A DNA stretch of 58,120 bases. Source: CAYVXE01 sp964455375 (GTDB taxonomy: Bacteria > Zhuqueibacterota > Zhuqueibacteria > Oceanimicrobiales > Oceanimicrobiaceae). Location: positions 1 through 58,120 of the forward strand of contig CAYVXE010000016.1 in NCBI GenBank assembly GCA_964455375.1, in the 5' to 3' direction. The translations under genes were made by a program, and so were the position numbers. The notes under the pieces were generated by a model that saw only the letters and a list, made by a program, of their open reading frames with translations, was not told the origin of the DNA and made no database searches. This document shows, piece by piece, positions 26,110-35,035 of this stretch (the first letter of the stretch is position 1; every line of letters begins with the position of its first letter).

Positions 26110-27461
26110 AAAAAGATGACTTAAAAACAATCGTTGCGGATCTGGAATTTCTGGCCTCAGAAAAAGACCGCGGGATGATTCGGAATATTCTGGTTGGGAA
26201 TCATCCCGCTGATATTGCGCAGATCATTTCCAACCTCTCGGACGAGAAAGATGCGTACGTTTTCAGCTTGCTGGATGCAGATACCGCCTCCGACGTCCTG
26301 GTTGAATTTGACGATGTCACCCGTGAGAAGCTGGTTGCCGAGCTCAAGCACGAACGCCTGTCTGAGATCGTCGATGAAATGGACTCCGATGATGCAACGG
26401 ATTTGGTTGCAGAGCTTCCGGATGATGTCGCCCAGAAAGTCCTTGAGTCCATCGATATCGAGGATTCCGATGAAGTCAAAGAACTTCTGCGGCATGACGA
26501 AGACACTGCCGGTGGCATTATGGCATTGGAGTTTGTCTCCGTTTTGGATGATATGACCGTGGATGATGCCATTCGGGAAATTCGCAAAAAGGCAGAGGAA
26601 GTCGATGAGGTGTACAATGTTTATGTGGTTGATGCGGCCGGGAAACTGGTGGGCGTCCTGCCGTTAAAAAAACTCATTTTGGCCAAGTCCAACCAGAAAG
26701 TACAAAATTTGATGAATCAGGATGTCGTCAGTGTGCTGACAGACATGGACCAGGAAGACGTAGCGAATCTTTTCCGGCGCTACAATCTGGTTTCGGTACC
26801 GGTAACGGATGCTGACAAACACTTAGTGGGCAGGATTACTGTGGATGATGTGGTGGACGTGATGGAGGAAGAAGCTTCGGAAGATATTCAGCGCATGGCG
26901 GGTATCGCCGATGAGGAAGAGATTCGTGAAACATCAGCATTTAAAATTTCATTTGCCAGGTTACCCTGGCTGCTCATTGCATTTTTAGGAGAGATGGGTT
27001 CGGCTGTGGTTCTCAACCATTTTGAAGCATCGATCCAAAAAATATTCATTGCAGCCCTGTTTATTCCGCTAATGATGGCGATGGGAGGAAATTCCGGGAG
27101 CCAGGCGGCAATTATTGTTGTGAGGGGATTGGCCCTGGGAGAACTCAACCCGAAGCATCTTTTTGTTCGCCTGAAGAAAGAACTGCGGGTTTCATTGGTG
27201 ACCGGCTCTGTTTTGGGCACCCTGCTTTTTGGCACCGTTTCCATTATTGGCGGTGGTATGAGTTTCGCTTTGTTGTTGAGCCTGGTACTGATGATTGTCA
27301 TCATGAATGCGTCCATAGTGGGCGCCAGTGTTCCACTGATTCTCAAGAGATTCGACGTGGACCCGGCCATTGCTACCGGCCCGTTTATTTCCACATTGAA
27401 TGACATTATCGGGCTGTTCATTTATCTTGGCCTGGTGACGATTACTTCGCAGTATTTTTAA
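26106..27461 (+). CDS. mgtE: Magnesium transporter MgtE
   Basis: 451 aa with the full MgtE layout: an acidic N domain (residues 1-130, rich in Asp/Glu), two CBS domains (about 130-255), and five C-terminal membrane helices with the pore signature PLMMAMGGNSGSQAA and a P-F-I-S-T near the end. MgtE is a Mg2+-gated channel in the inner membrane in which the N and CBS domains sense cytoplasmic Mg2+. It is translationally coupled to rsmA (4-nt overlap), with recO 14 bp downstream. Confidence 0.95.
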   Translation: MKKDDLKTIVADLEFLASEKDRGMIRNILVGNHPADIAQIISNLSDEKDAYVFSLLDADTASDVLVEFDDVTREKLVAELKHERLSEIVDEMDSDDATDLVAELPDDVAQKVLESIDIEDSDEVKELLRHDEDTAGGIMALEFVSVLDDMTVDDAIREIRKKAEEVDEVYNVYVVDAAGKLVGVLPLKKLILAKSNQKVQNLMNQDVVSVLTDMDQEDVANLFRRYNLVSVPVTDADKHLVGRITVDDVVDVMEEEASEDIQRMAGIADEEEIRETSAFKISFARLPWLLIAFLGEMGSAVVLNHFEASIQKIFIAALFIPLMMAMGGNSGSQAAIIVVRGLALGELNPKHLFVRLKKELRVSLVTGSVLGTLLFGTVSIIGGGMSFALLLSLVLMIVIMNASIVGASVPLILKRFDVDPAIATGPFISTLNDIIGLFIYLGLVTITSQYF

Positions 27462-27475
27462 AATCGGCAAAAAAA

Positions 27476-28243
27476 ATGCCTTTAAAAAAAACAGACGCAA
27501 TTATTTTGCGCAGGATTAAGCAGGGAGAAACTAGTAAAATATTAACCCTGTTTTCTCCGGCATCGGGGAAAATAAGCGTCATGGCAAAGGGAGCTCGCAG
27601 CGCTAAAAGCAGGTTCGGAGGTACACTTGAACCATTAAATTACATTTCGCTGGTGTATTATGAAAAAGAGAACCGGGATTTGCACATTTTAAGTCAGGCG
27701 GATATTTGGGATTCGTTTACAAACATAAAAAGTGATTTGCATAAAATATCTCTTGCCAGTGCGGTTTGTGAACTTATCAATCAATTGGAAACCACCGGTG
27801 AGGCAAATCATGTTTTGTTTCAATTGCACCTGAAAACATTGCAAGCGATGAATCAGCAGGTGGCACAGCCACTAAATTTGTTTCAGGCTTTCCTGGTGAA
27901 ACTTCTCACGGTGCTGGGTTTTCAGCCCGATTTCTCGGTTTGCATGAATTGCCGGAAACCGGGTTGCGGCGATGTGATCGTTAATCTCAGCAATGGCGGT
28001 TATTTTTGCAATGCGTGCAAAGGCCTTGGGGGAGAAGGCATGGCTCTGTCTGAAGGGTCAGTCCGAACTGTCATTGATTATCAGCGAGTGCCGATGGCTC
28101 AACTCGCCGGGAGGGAGACATCTGAACCTGTCCGAAAGCAGATGAGCAAATTTTTGGCAGCTTATCTGCAGTATCATCTTGATGGTTACCGGGAACTGCG
28201 GTCCATGCAGTTTTATAAGAATTTAGATGCTCATCTGCATTGA
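27476..28243 (+). CDS. recO: DNA repair protein RecO
   Basis: 255 aa with the N-terminal OB fold (KTDAIILRRIKQGETSKI, then MAKGARSAKSRFGG) and a helical C-terminal half with a zinc-type cysteine set (CMNCRKPGC and YFCNACKG). RecO works with RecR and RecA in gap repair and anneals SSB-bound strands. It sits between mgtE and sfsA, all on the same strand with short gaps. Confidence 0.9.
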   Translation: MPLKKTDAIILRRIKQGETSKILTLFSPASGKISVMAKGARSAKSRFGGTLEPLNYISLVYYEKENRDLHILSQADIWDSFTNIKSDLHKISLASAVCELINQLETTGEANHVLFQLHLKTLQAMNQQVAQPLNLFQAFLVKLLTVLGFQPDFSVCMNCRKPGCGDVIVNLSNGGYFCNACKGLGGEGMALSEGSVRTVIDYQRVPMAQLAGRETSEPVRKQMSKFLAAYLQYHLDGYRELRSMQFYKNLDAHLH

Positions 28244-28267
28244 AGCAACCTTTAAAATTAAGGACCA

Positions 28268-28966
28268 ATGCGCCTTCCTGAACCACTCATTCCCGGCAAA
28301 TTTATCCGCCGTTACAAACGTTTTTTAGCAGATATCGAACTTGCTTCAGGAGACGTTGTGACCGTGCATTGCGCTAACCCCGGGAGCATGAAAAGTTTAC
28401 TGCATGTGGGAGCCGATGTTTTGCTTTCAGTGAGTGACAATCCGAAAAGAAAATTACTGTACACCTGGGAGTTGATTAGAATAGATGGTTCCTGGGTTGG
28501 TGTAAACACGCTTCGTACCAACCATTTTGTAAGCGAAGCTCTGAAAAGTCGTACCCTCCCGGAACTGTCCGCTTATACAGAAATTAAGCCGGAGGCCCGT
28601 TGGTCGGAGGGAACGCGGTTCGATTTTTTTCTTAAAAATGGAACAGACGAATGTTTTCTGGAAGTAAAAAACGTAAGTCTTGAGGAGGGGAAGGTTGCCC
28701 TGTTCCCGGATTCTATAACCAAACGCGGGACAAAACATTTGCAGGAATTAATGGCCGTTGTTGAAAAGAAGAAACGTGCGATGATGCTTTTTGTGGTCAA
28801 TCGTGAGGATTGCCGGTTGTTCAAGCCCGCGGATTCCATCGATGCGGTTTACGCTCAGACTTTGCGGCAAGCGGTTGCAAGCGGCGTGGAAATGCTGGTG
28901 TATTCTATGAAACACCTTCCTCCGGAATCTCAACTGGGGCATCCGGTACAGTTTGAATTATGTTAG
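28268..28966 (+). CDS. sfsA: SfsA family DNA-binding/nuclease-like protein
   Basis: 232-aa SfsA: the N-terminal PLIPGKFIRRYKRFLADIEL and HCANPGSMKSLL form an OB-like domain, and TRFDFFL, CFLEVKNVSLEEG and ALFPDSITKRGTKHLQEL form the nuclease-like core (Asp, Glu-x-Lys). E. coli SfsA was named for stimulating maltose metabolism; the molecular role is unsettled. AAGGA precedes the ATG at 28268. It appears to be the last gene of the string begun by tatD. Confidence 0.92.
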   Translation: MRLPEPLIPGKFIRRYKRFLADIELASGDVVTVHCANPGSMKSLLHVGADVLLSVSDNPKRKLLYTWELIRIDGSWVGVNTLRTNHFVSEALKSRTLPELSAYTEIKPEARWSEGTRFDFFLKNGTDECFLEVKNVSLEEGKVALFPDSITKRGTKHLQELMAVVEKKKRAMMLFVVNREDCRLFKPADSIDAVYAQTLRQAVASGVEMLVYSMKHLPPESQLGHPVQFELC

Positions 28967-28978
28967 AGCCCCGGATGA

Positions 28979-29046
28979 ATTTAGCGCGGAGGCGCCGTAA
29001 TTCTCAACTGCCAAATACAAAATGACAGATAAATGACACTGATTTT
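28979..29046 (+). repeat. Dispersed intergenic repeat, single-arm copy
   Basis: Starts TTAGCGCGGAGGCGCCG (28981-28997), then CCAAATACAAAATG (29011-29024) and ends CTGATTTT (29039-29046). The same order of blocks, including the exact 14-mer, occurs in the element at 39063-39190. It lies between sfsA and greA, which face each other. A weaker relative may lie at 18819-18860. Confidence 0.55.
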
Positions 29047-29123
29047 CTATGGTTTTATATCTTTAAAACTGTGTTTATAAATTGAAGTCGTATTGCGGTC
29101 GGTGCTCGCAGGTTTTTAAGTGA

Positions 29124-29603
29124 TTAATCTTCAAAAAAATCAATGGAAAGGATTTCAAAATTTTTGACGCCGCGCGGAAGCTGAACCTCCACTTTGTCCC
29201 CTTCTTTGTGATTGATGAGCGCTTTGGCCAGAGGCGAAAGATAGCTGATAATGCCTTTGTCGATGTCCGTTTCACCCTCACCTAAAATCGTGTAAGTGGT
29301 TTCCAGGCCGGAATCGGTATCTTTTATTTTTATTTTTTTCCCTAAGGTTATGGTGTCTTCGGGTAAGTCTTTTTTGTTGATGACCCGGGCATTCATAAAG
29401 CGCTCCTGCAGTTGGCCAAGTTTGGCCATATAGCTCGCTTGTTTATTTTTGGCAGCTTCGTATTCAGCATTTTCCCGCAGGTCGCCATGCTCCCGTGCCG
29501 TGCCGATTTCCCGGGCGATATCCTGTTTTATATATTTTTCAAGTTCTGTAATTTCTTTTTTAAGTTTTTCGTAACCTTTTTCAGTAAAATAATATTGTTG
29601 CAT
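29124..29603 (-). CDS. greA: Transcription elongation factor GreA
   Basis: 159 aa, normal length. The N-terminal antiparallel coiled coil (about 1-80) contains YEKLKKEITELE and the acidic-tip loop IGTAREHGDLRENAEYEAAK; the C-terminal FKBP-like domain includes YLSPLAKALINHKEGDKVEV. GreA stimulates transcript cleavage by backtracked RNA polymerase. A Shine-Dalgarno AAGGAAAG precedes the ATG. It is divergent from mutY. Confidence 0.96.
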   Translation of the reverse strand: MQQYYFTEKGYEKLKKEITELEKYIKQDIAREIGTAREHGDLRENAEYEAAKNKQASYMAKLGQLQERFMNARVINKKDLPEDTITLGKKIKIKDTDSGLETTYTILGEGETDIDKGIISYLSPLAKALINHKEGDKVEVQLPRGVKNFEILSIDFFED

Positions 29604-29660
29604 AATGTGCTTTCCTTAAAATTCAGGTTAAGTTACCAAAAGCCGCATCATTATTGCGGG

Positions 29661-29689
29661 TGGAAATATACAAAATCTTTTATTATAAT
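29661..29689 (+). promoter_or_regulatory. Candidate mutY promoter
   Basis: TGGAAA (29661-29666), 17 bp, then a perfect TATAAT (29684-29689). The ATG at 29701 lies 12 nt past the -10, giving a leader of only about 5 nt and no Shine-Dalgarno. It overlaps the oppositely directed greA promoter. Confidence 0.35.
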
Positions 29690-29693
29690 ACAA
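29665..29693 (-). promoter_or_regulatory. Candidate greA promoter
   Basis: Read on the - strand: TTGTAT (29693-29688), 17 bp, TATATT (29670-29665), giving a leader of about 55 nt to the greA ATG. The -35 is weak (3 of 6). It occupies the same DNA as the mutY promoter, so the two may compete. Confidence 0.33.
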
Positions 29694-29700
29694 GAATTCT

Positions 29701-30780
29701 ATGATTGTGCAAAATAAAATTCGTGAAACATTTTCGATTCAATTAATCGACTGGTACCGTAAAAATAAACGGGATTTACCCTGGCGCAAGACAACTGATC
29801 CGTACAAAATATGGGTTTCTGAAGTGATGTTACAACAAACGCAGGTTGATTTTGTTTTGTCTTATTACGCCCGCTTTGTTGTTTTGTTCCCCACAATAAG
29901 GAATTTAGCCGAAGCATCTTTGGATCATGTTCTGAAGGCGTGGGAAGGACTGGGCTATTATGCCCGGGCACGAAATCTGCATCGTGCCGCAAAACAAATC
30001 GTGGCCTTGAATCGTTCCTGTTTACCGGAGCATTATGCTGATCTGTTAAGCATCCGGGGGATTGGCCCTTACACCGCGGCAGCAGTTGCCAGTATCGCTT
30101 TTGGTGAAACGTATGCTGTCGTGGATGGGAACGTGGTACGTGTTTTGTCGAGACTGTTTAAGATTGCAGACGTACCGGCAAAATATGGCAGGGCTAAATT
30201 TACTCGTCTTGCCGAGCAGTTGCTTCCACAAGATTGTCCGGGCGACTTTAATCAGGCGATGATGGAATTAGGCGCGTTGTTGTGCACACCGGCAGCGCCG
30301 AATTGTTCTGACTGTCCGGTGAATGAACTGTGTGAGGCGTACCGAACGATGACCGATCCGTCGGTGTTACCGGTCAAAGCGCCACGGAAGAAGATACCGC
30401 ATGTTGATGTTGTAGTGGGCATTGTTTGGAAGGAGGGGAAAGTACTTGTAAAACGTCGTCCTCCGCACGGTCTGCTGGGGGGATTATGGGAGTTTCCAGG
30501 CGGAAAAGTAGCAAAGGGTGCTTCCAAAACGAATTGTTTGAAACAAAAAATAAAAGAAAAGTTTAACTTAAAAATCAAGGAATCCAAACCTTTTATGTCT
30601 GTTAAACATGCGTACTCCCATTTTAAAATAACGCTGCATGCCTACCAATGTCAGGTGGAAAAAGGGCGTATAAAAGCACAGAGTATTGAGTGGAAATGGC
30701 TTTCTCCCGAAGAGTTGACAGAGTACCCTTTTCCGAAAGCAAATAAAAAAGTATTAGATTCAATTTTGGAAACGTTATAA
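29701..30780 (+). CDS. mutY: A/G-specific adenine glycosylase
   Basis: 359 aa. N-terminal helix-hairpin-helix glycosylase: DLPWRKTTDPYKIWVSEVMLQQTQ, the hairpin LSIRGIGPYTAAAVASIAFG and catalytic Asp in AVVDGNVVRV; the [4Fe-4S] ligands are C-x6-C-x2-C-x5-C (CTPAAPNCSDCPVNELC). The C-terminal NUDIX-like domain (about 235-359) recognises 8-oxoG. MutY removes A opposite 8-oxoG. The stop overlaps the clpS start by one base (TAATG). Confidence 0.95.
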   Translation: MIVQNKIRETFSIQLIDWYRKNKRDLPWRKTTDPYKIWVSEVMLQQTQVDFVLSYYARFVVLFPTIRNLAEASLDHVLKAWEGLGYYARARNLHRAAKQIVALNRSCLPEHYADLLSIRGIGPYTAAAVASIAFGETYAVVDGNVVRVLSRLFKIADVPAKYGRAKFTRLAEQLLPQDCPGDFNQAMMELGALLCTPAAPNCSDCPVNELCEAYRTMTDPSVLPVKAPRKKIPHVDVVVGIVWKEGKVLVKRRPPHGLLGGLWEFPGGKVAKGASKTNCLKQKIKEKFNLKIKESKPFMSVKHAYSHFKITLHAYQCQVEKGRIKAQSIEWKWLSPEELTEYPFPKANKKVLDSILETL

Positions 30781-31064
30781 TGGCGTCCGAAACGATACCG
30801 CAAAAAATAAAAGAGTCAAAAAAGAAACCCAAAATTACCAGACCGTGGCAGGTCATTTTGTATAACGATGATATTCATTCCTTCGAAGAGGTCATTCGGC
30901 AAGTACAAAAGGCTACCGGGTTCTCACTCCTTACAGCGACGAGAATTACTTTGGAAGCACATTTTGAGGGTAAAGCGCTGGTTTTCGAAGGATCTTTTAC
31001 GAGATGTAACCAAATTGCTGGAGTACTGCGTGAGATAGGCTTGATCGTTGAAATATTAGGGTGA
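30780..31064 (+). CDS. clpS: ATP-dependent Clp protease adaptor ClpS
   Basis: 94 aa with the ClpS core: RPWQVILYNDDIHSFEEVI (the NDD contacting N-degrons), the helix with RITLEAHFEGKA (usually A/H-HxxG) and a C-terminal VEI strand. ClpS delivers N-end-rule substrates to ClpAP. The basic N-terminal extension (SKKKPKITRP) is typical. It overlaps mutY by 1 nt and is followed by a 317-bp non-coding region. No clpA is in the window. Confidence 0.9.
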   Translation: MASETIPQKIKESKKKPKITRPWQVILYNDDIHSFEEVIRQVQKATGFSLLTATRITLEAHFEGKALVFEGSFTRCNQIAGVLREIGLIVEILG

Positions 31065-31381
31065 TCCTCGATAATTAATTTTTAGCAAAAATAAATGTTA
31101 ATTCTTGTTTTTATTGATTTGTATAATTACATTGTTTCCTTAAAAATAAGAAAGTAGTTTCTTGTTTTTAAGAAAAATTGGCAAGTATTGATCCGTTTTC
31201 GTAAAAGGTCAATAATTAACTTATAATTTAATACTCTAAGTTAATAAAAAACAAGCATAATTAATAATGAATATTTAGATGATAATCCAAAGCTTTCTGG
31301 CATCAAATTTGATAGTTAAATTTTTTTCTTGTTCTTGATTTACGAAACAAATTGTTCAGTTATTAAAAATCATATAGGAGG
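31065..31381 (+). other. 317-bp AT-rich region upstream of pntAA
   Basis: No gene is seen. Two perfect TATAAT boxes occur (31122-31127 and 31222-31227), but neither has a convincing -35; the first has TTAATT 18 bp upstream (31098-31103). The region must hold the promoter of the pnt operon and probably the end of clpS transcription. No terminator or known riboswitch is recognised. Confidence 0.4.
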
Positions 31382-31387
31382 ATGAAA

Positions 31388-32533
31388 TTGAAAATAGGTA
31401 TCCCAAAGGAAATAGCGGAAGGTGAAACACGTGTCGCCGTGATTCCTTCTATGATTTCGACGTTTACGAAGAGTGAGCATGTGGTCTATGTTCAGGCCGG
31501 TGCCGGAGAAAAGTCATTTTTCTCTGATGATGATTATACATCCGCTGGTGCAACAATTGTCAAAAGTGCAGAAGAATTATTTAAAACGGTGGACGTTTTA
31601 ATCAAATTTCAAGCACCCCAAAAAAATGCAGAGTTGGGGAAGCATGAGATTGACCTTCTGGAAGAAGGTACTGTTTTAATTTGCTCGTTACCGCCGCAGC
31701 AACATGCTGAACTCGTACCTATGTTGCAGAAACGAAAGATCACCTGTTTTGCCATGGAATATATTCCGAGAATTACCAAAGCGCAAAGTATGGATGTTCT
31801 GAGTTCCATGTCCACAGTTGCAGGATATAAAGCTGTGCTGGTGGCTGCGGATCATTTGGGAAAATTTTTCCCGCTGTTGATGACTGCCGCAGGAACCATC
31901 CCTCCGGCAACGGTTTTTATTCTGGGTGCCGGGGTTGCCGGTTTGCAGGCAATTGCCACGGCCAAACGCTTAGGAGCTAAAGTAGAGGCCTTCGACCCCC
32001 GTTCGGTTGTCCGGGAACAAATTGAAAGTCTCGGTGGAATGTTTGTGGAAATGGAAATGCCGGAAGACGTAGAAACGGCCGGCGGTTATGCGAAAGCACA
32101 GTCCGATGAATTCCTCAATAAAGAGCGTGAAGCTATTGGTGCGAGACTATCTAAAGTCGATGCACTTATCACCACCGCTCAGATTTTTGGCAAGGAATCT
32201 CCGCTGCTGGTCACGGAAGAGATGGTGAAGATGATGCGGCCGGGGTCGGTTATCATCGATCTTGCTGCTGCCGAGGGAGGAAATTGTGAATTATCCAAGG
32301 CGAATGAAGTAGTAGAAAAATATGGCGTGACGATTTATGGCGTGGTTAATCTTGCGCGTACGATTCCCATTCACGCCAGCCAGATGCATTCAAAAAATGT
32401 GACGAACTTGTTTAAACATCTTTATTCCGCTGAAGATGGACTTTTCGATTTTGAGGAGGAAGTCACCAAAGGCGCTTGCATCACACACAAAGGAGAAATT
32501 GTAAACGAAATGGTAAAGAAGAATTTTAATTAG
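31388..32533 (+). CDS. pntAA: NAD(P) transhydrogenase subunit alpha part 1
   Basis: 381-aa soluble NAD(H)-binding domain I: starts KIGIPKEIAEGETRVAV, and has the Rossmann FILGAGVAGLQAIATAKRLGA and the RSVVREQIESLGG family signature. The start is TTG 31388: AGGAGG (31376-31381) directly abuts the ATG at 31382, leaving no spacer, while TTG 31388 is 6 nt away and gives the family's usual N-terminus (MKIGIPKE). Proton-translocating transhydrogenase makes NADPH from NADH using the proton gradient. It is the first gene of pntAA-pntAB-pntB. Confidence 0.93.
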   Translation: MKIGIPKEIAEGETRVAVIPSMISTFTKSEHVVYVQAGAGEKSFFSDDDYTSAGATIVKSAEELFKTVDVLIKFQAPQKNAELGKHEIDLLEEGTVLICSLPPQQHAELVPMLQKRKITCFAMEYIPRITKAQSMDVLSSMSTVAGYKAVLVAADHLGKFFPLLMTAAGTIPPATVFILGAGVAGLQAIATAKRLGAKVEAFDPRSVVREQIESLGGMFVEMEMPEDVETAGGYAKAQSDEFLNKEREAIGARLSKVDALITTAQIFGKESPLLVTEEMVKMMRPGSVIIDLAAAEGGNCELSKANEVVEKYGVTIYGVVNLARTIPIHASQMHSKNVTNLFKHLYSAEDGLFDFEEEVTKGACITHKGEIVNEMVKKNFN

Positions 32534-32546
32534 GAGAAATGTGGAC

Positions 32547-32837
32547 ATGAATGACGTCATTCTGGTTTCAATTTATATTTTTGTTCTGGCGATATTTATC
32601 GGTTTCGAAGTGATTACCAAAGTACCGCCATTATTGCACACACCTCTTATGTCCGGCTCAAACGCGATCTCAGGAATTACGGTCGTCGGTTCTATTTTGA
32701 GTACTGGCGCCGGGCATACGGTACTGGCAACTTATTTAGGGCTGTTTGCAGTGATTTTTGCAACCATCAATGTGGTCGGTGGATTTATGGTGACAGATCG
32801 CATGCTGGAAATGTTCAAAAAAGATAAAGACAAATAA
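32547..32837 (+). CDS. pntAB: NAD(P) transhydrogenase subunit alpha part 2
   Basis: 96-aa membrane subunit with three hydrophobic helices and the conserved PPLLHTPLMSGSNAISGI between helices 1 and 2. It forms part of the proton channel with PntB. AGGAG (32532-32536) could serve GTG 32541 (4-nt spacer) or ATG 32547 (10-nt); ATG matches the usual N-terminus better. The split of alpha into AA and AB differs from E. coli, where they are fused. Confidence 0.93.
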   Translation: MNDVILVSIYIFVLAIFIGFEVITKVPPLLHTPLMSGSNAISGITVVGSILSTGAGHTVLATYLGLFAVIFATINVVGGFMVTDRMLEMFKKDKDK

Positions 32838-32855
32838 GAAGGGAAGGAAGAGTAA

Positions 32856-34238
32856 ATGGCTACAATTACGAATATCGTTTATCTGATTGCAGCGGTTCTG
32901 TTCATTGTTGGGCTGAAAAAATTAGGTTCTCCTAAAACCGCGCGCCAGGGAAATTTTCTGGCGTTATTGGGAATGCTGCTCGCTATCATCATTACGCTGT
33001 TGGATCGGGAAATTTTGGATTTTACTTATATTATTGTCGGATTGGTCGTGGGCTCGGCTATCGGCGCCATTGCCGCAAAAAAAGTGAAAATGACCGACAT
33101 GCCGCAAATGGTCGCCTTGTTTAACGGCTTCGGCGGCGGGGCATCTACGCTGGTTGCATGTTCCGAGTACTTTAAGCACGGAGGAGGAATTGTCGATCCG
33201 CAAGTAAGTGTACTTGCCACTACGGTGCTGAGTATTTTAATAGGAACGGTCACATTTACGGGCAGTCTCATTGCATTTGCAAAACTGCAGGGCATTATGA
33301 GGGGTGCACCGATTACCTTTAAAGGGCAAACCTTCTTCAATGCTCTGCTTGTGATCGCAACCGTCGTTTTAGGCGCCATGTTTGTTATGCAACCGACAAA
33401 CTGGATGCTGCTCATGATCATTCTGGCAATTTCGGCTTTGTTGGGTATTACGTCTGTGATTCCCATTGGCGGGGCGGATATGCCGGTGGTGATTTCATTG
33501 TTAAACTCGTATTCAGGATTAGCTGCCGCGGCCACAGGATTTGTGATTTCAAACAGTGTGTTGATTATCAGCGGCGCGCTCGTTGGGGCTTCCGGAATCA
33601 TTCTTTCAAAAATCATGTGTGTGGCTATGAACCGTTCATTGCTCAACGTGCTTTTTGCCGCTGTGGGCAGCGACGACAGTACGGGAGAAGGGGGCGGCGG
33701 CGAACAGAAAAATGTTACCCGCTACACGGCAGAGGATGCCGTCATGATGCTGGACAATGCGCAATCCGTTATCATTGTGCCGGGATATGGTCTTGCCGTT
33801 GCCCAGGCTCAGCATGTCCTGCAGGAAATGGCTCAGTTGCTGATGGATCGCGGTCTGAAAGTGAGATATGCCATTCACCCGGTGGCGGGGCGTATGCCGG
33901 GGCACATGAATGTTTTATTGGCCGAGGCGAATGTTTCCTACGATTTACTGTATGAAATGGATTCCATCAACGATGACTTCCAGAATACGGATGTAGCGTT
34001 GGTTATCGGCGCCAATGACGTTACCAATCCGGTGGCGCGTACGAAAAAGGGCAGCGCTCTTTACGGCATGCCCATCCTGAATGTGGATCAGGCGCGCACG
34101 GTGATGATTGTCAAGCGGAGTCTGTCCCCCGGTTTTGCCGGTGAAGATAACCCGCTTTTTTACGATGAAAAAACCATGATGCTCTTTGGCGATGCCAAGA
34201 AAATGGTAACCGAAATCGTTCAGGTGCTGAAGAGTTAA
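32856..34238 (+). CDS. pntB: NAD(P) transhydrogenase subunit beta
   Basis: 460 aa: about eight or nine N-terminal membrane helices (with MVALFNGFGGGASTLVA and IPIGGADMPVVISLLNSYSG) and the C-terminal NADP(H)-binding domain III with IIVPGYGLAVAQAQH, HPVAGRMPGHMNVLLAEA, VIGANDVTNP and the final KRSLSPGFAGEDNPLF loop. It completes the transhydrogenase complex. The operon ends at a strong terminator, 34269-34313. Confidence 0.96.
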   Translation: MATITNIVYLIAAVLFIVGLKKLGSPKTARQGNFLALLGMLLAIIITLLDREILDFTYIIVGLVVGSAIGAIAAKKVKMTDMPQMVALFNGFGGGASTLVACSEYFKHGGGIVDPQVSVLATTVLSILIGTVTFTGSLIAFAKLQGIMRGAPITFKGQTFFNALLVIATVVLGAMFVMQPTNWMLLMIILAISALLGITSVIPIGGADMPVVISLLNSYSGLAAAATGFVISNSVLIISGALVGASGIILSKIMCVAMNRSLLNVLFAAVGSDDSTGEGGGGEQKNVTRYTAEDAVMMLDNAQSVIIVPGYGLAVAQAQHVLQEMAQLLMDRGLKVRYAIHPVAGRMPGHMNVLLAEANVSYDLLYEMDSINDDFQNTDVALVIGANDVTNPVARTKKGSALYGMPILNVDQARTVMIVKRSLSPGFAGEDNPLFYDEKTMMLFGDAKKMVTEIVQVLKS

Positions 34239-34268
34239 CCCTTTTACAAAAGGATGGTAAAAATATCC

Positions 34269-34313
34269 GGGTTGTTTGAGGAGAGTTGAACTCCTTAAAC
34301 AACCCTTTTTTTT
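34269..34313 (+). terminator. Strong rho-independent terminator of the pnt operon
   Basis: A 15-bp stem (34269-34283 with 34291-34305, one G-T wobble) with a 7-nt loop is followed by eight T (34306-34313). It separates pntB from the convergent ACT gene. Read from the other strand no T-run follows the stem (it would need A before 34269; the bases are AAATATCC), so it is mainly one-directional. Confidence 0.92.
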
Positions 34314-34369
34314 GGGTCGAAATGTGGTTTGTCAAGTAATGTGTGCCGCACGTTGAATTCAATAATTAA

Positions 34370-34756
34370 TTATTGATTTAGGATCTGTTCCGCTTTTGTG
34401 TTGTCTGTCGTAAGTAGAATCAACAGGCTACGATTGCCGGTGGCGGTCGCGTAAGTATGGACAATATTGATGTTTTCCCTGGTTAGCTTTTTTGTAACTT
34501 CGGCAAAATTTCCAGGTTTATTCTCAAGTTCGACTGCCAGAACTTTGCTTTCACCATATTTCAAATCCAAATCCTCCAGAATGGATCTGGTTTTATCAAT
34601 TTCGTCGACAATCAGTCCGACGATTCCCCAGTCTACGTCATCAACTGTGGAAATGGCCCGAATGTTGATGTGCGCATCAGAAAGTGTTGTACAAAGTTCA
34701 TTCAAACTACCCACACGATTGGGAATAAAAACAGATAATTGAGTTTCCAGTGCCAT
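34370..34756 (-). CDS. Tandem ACT-domain protein
   Basis: 128 aa made of two ACT modules: residues 1-70 (ETQLSVFIPNRVGSLNELC with the ligand-turn PNRVGSL) and 71-128 (LAVELENKPGNFAEVTKKL with NKPGN). ACT domains bind amino acids and control enzymes allosterically. Stand-alone double-ACT proteins of this size are common in FCB bacteria, with unknown partner. Shine-Dalgarno AAGGAGG lies just before the ATG. It converges on the pnt operon and diverges from uvrA. Confidence 0.85.
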   Translation of the reverse strand: MALETQLSVFIPNRVGSLNELCTTLSDAHINIRAISTVDDVDWGIVGLIVDEIDKTRSILEDLDLKYGESKVLAVELENKPGNFAEVTKKLTRENINIVHTYATATGNRSLLILLTTDNTKAEQILNQ

Positions 34757-35000
34757 TATATATTCCTCCTTCTTGTTTTAAAAATTGGTTTGCTAATAAT
34801 TGCACCGTTTGCCGAAGCAATTCCCTGCGTAATAGAGGAAAACTGCCACGCTGTAAAAGAACCTGTCCTGAGTCGCTAAGGGCTCTCGGTGACGGTCTCA
34901 AGCAGTTTTGGGTCAACCCTGGTTTATTTAGTATAAACCAAAGCGTTTGAAAACGCAAGGGCTTGATGAGTTTATCTAAAAATAAGTGCGATTTCCAACA

Positions 35001-35029
35001 TTGCAGTTTATACTACGTTTCCCTATATT
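35001..35029 (+). promoter_or_regulatory. Promoter placed for a leaderless uvrA mRNA
   Basis: TTGCAG (35001-35006), 17 bp, TATATT (35024-35029). The A of the uvrA ATG (35036) is exactly 7 nt past the -10, the usual +1 position, and no Shine-Dalgarno exists. The -35 is weak. Confidence 0.4.
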
Positions 35030-35035
35030 TAGTTC

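Noticed and set aside
26888..27421. 177-aa - strand ORF within mgtE
   Set aside because: Shadow of a well-conserved membrane protein gene; its hydrophobic look comes from the antisense frame.
33026..33646. 206-aa - strand ORF within pntB
   Set aside because: Shadow frame inside a gene with clear pntB motifs.
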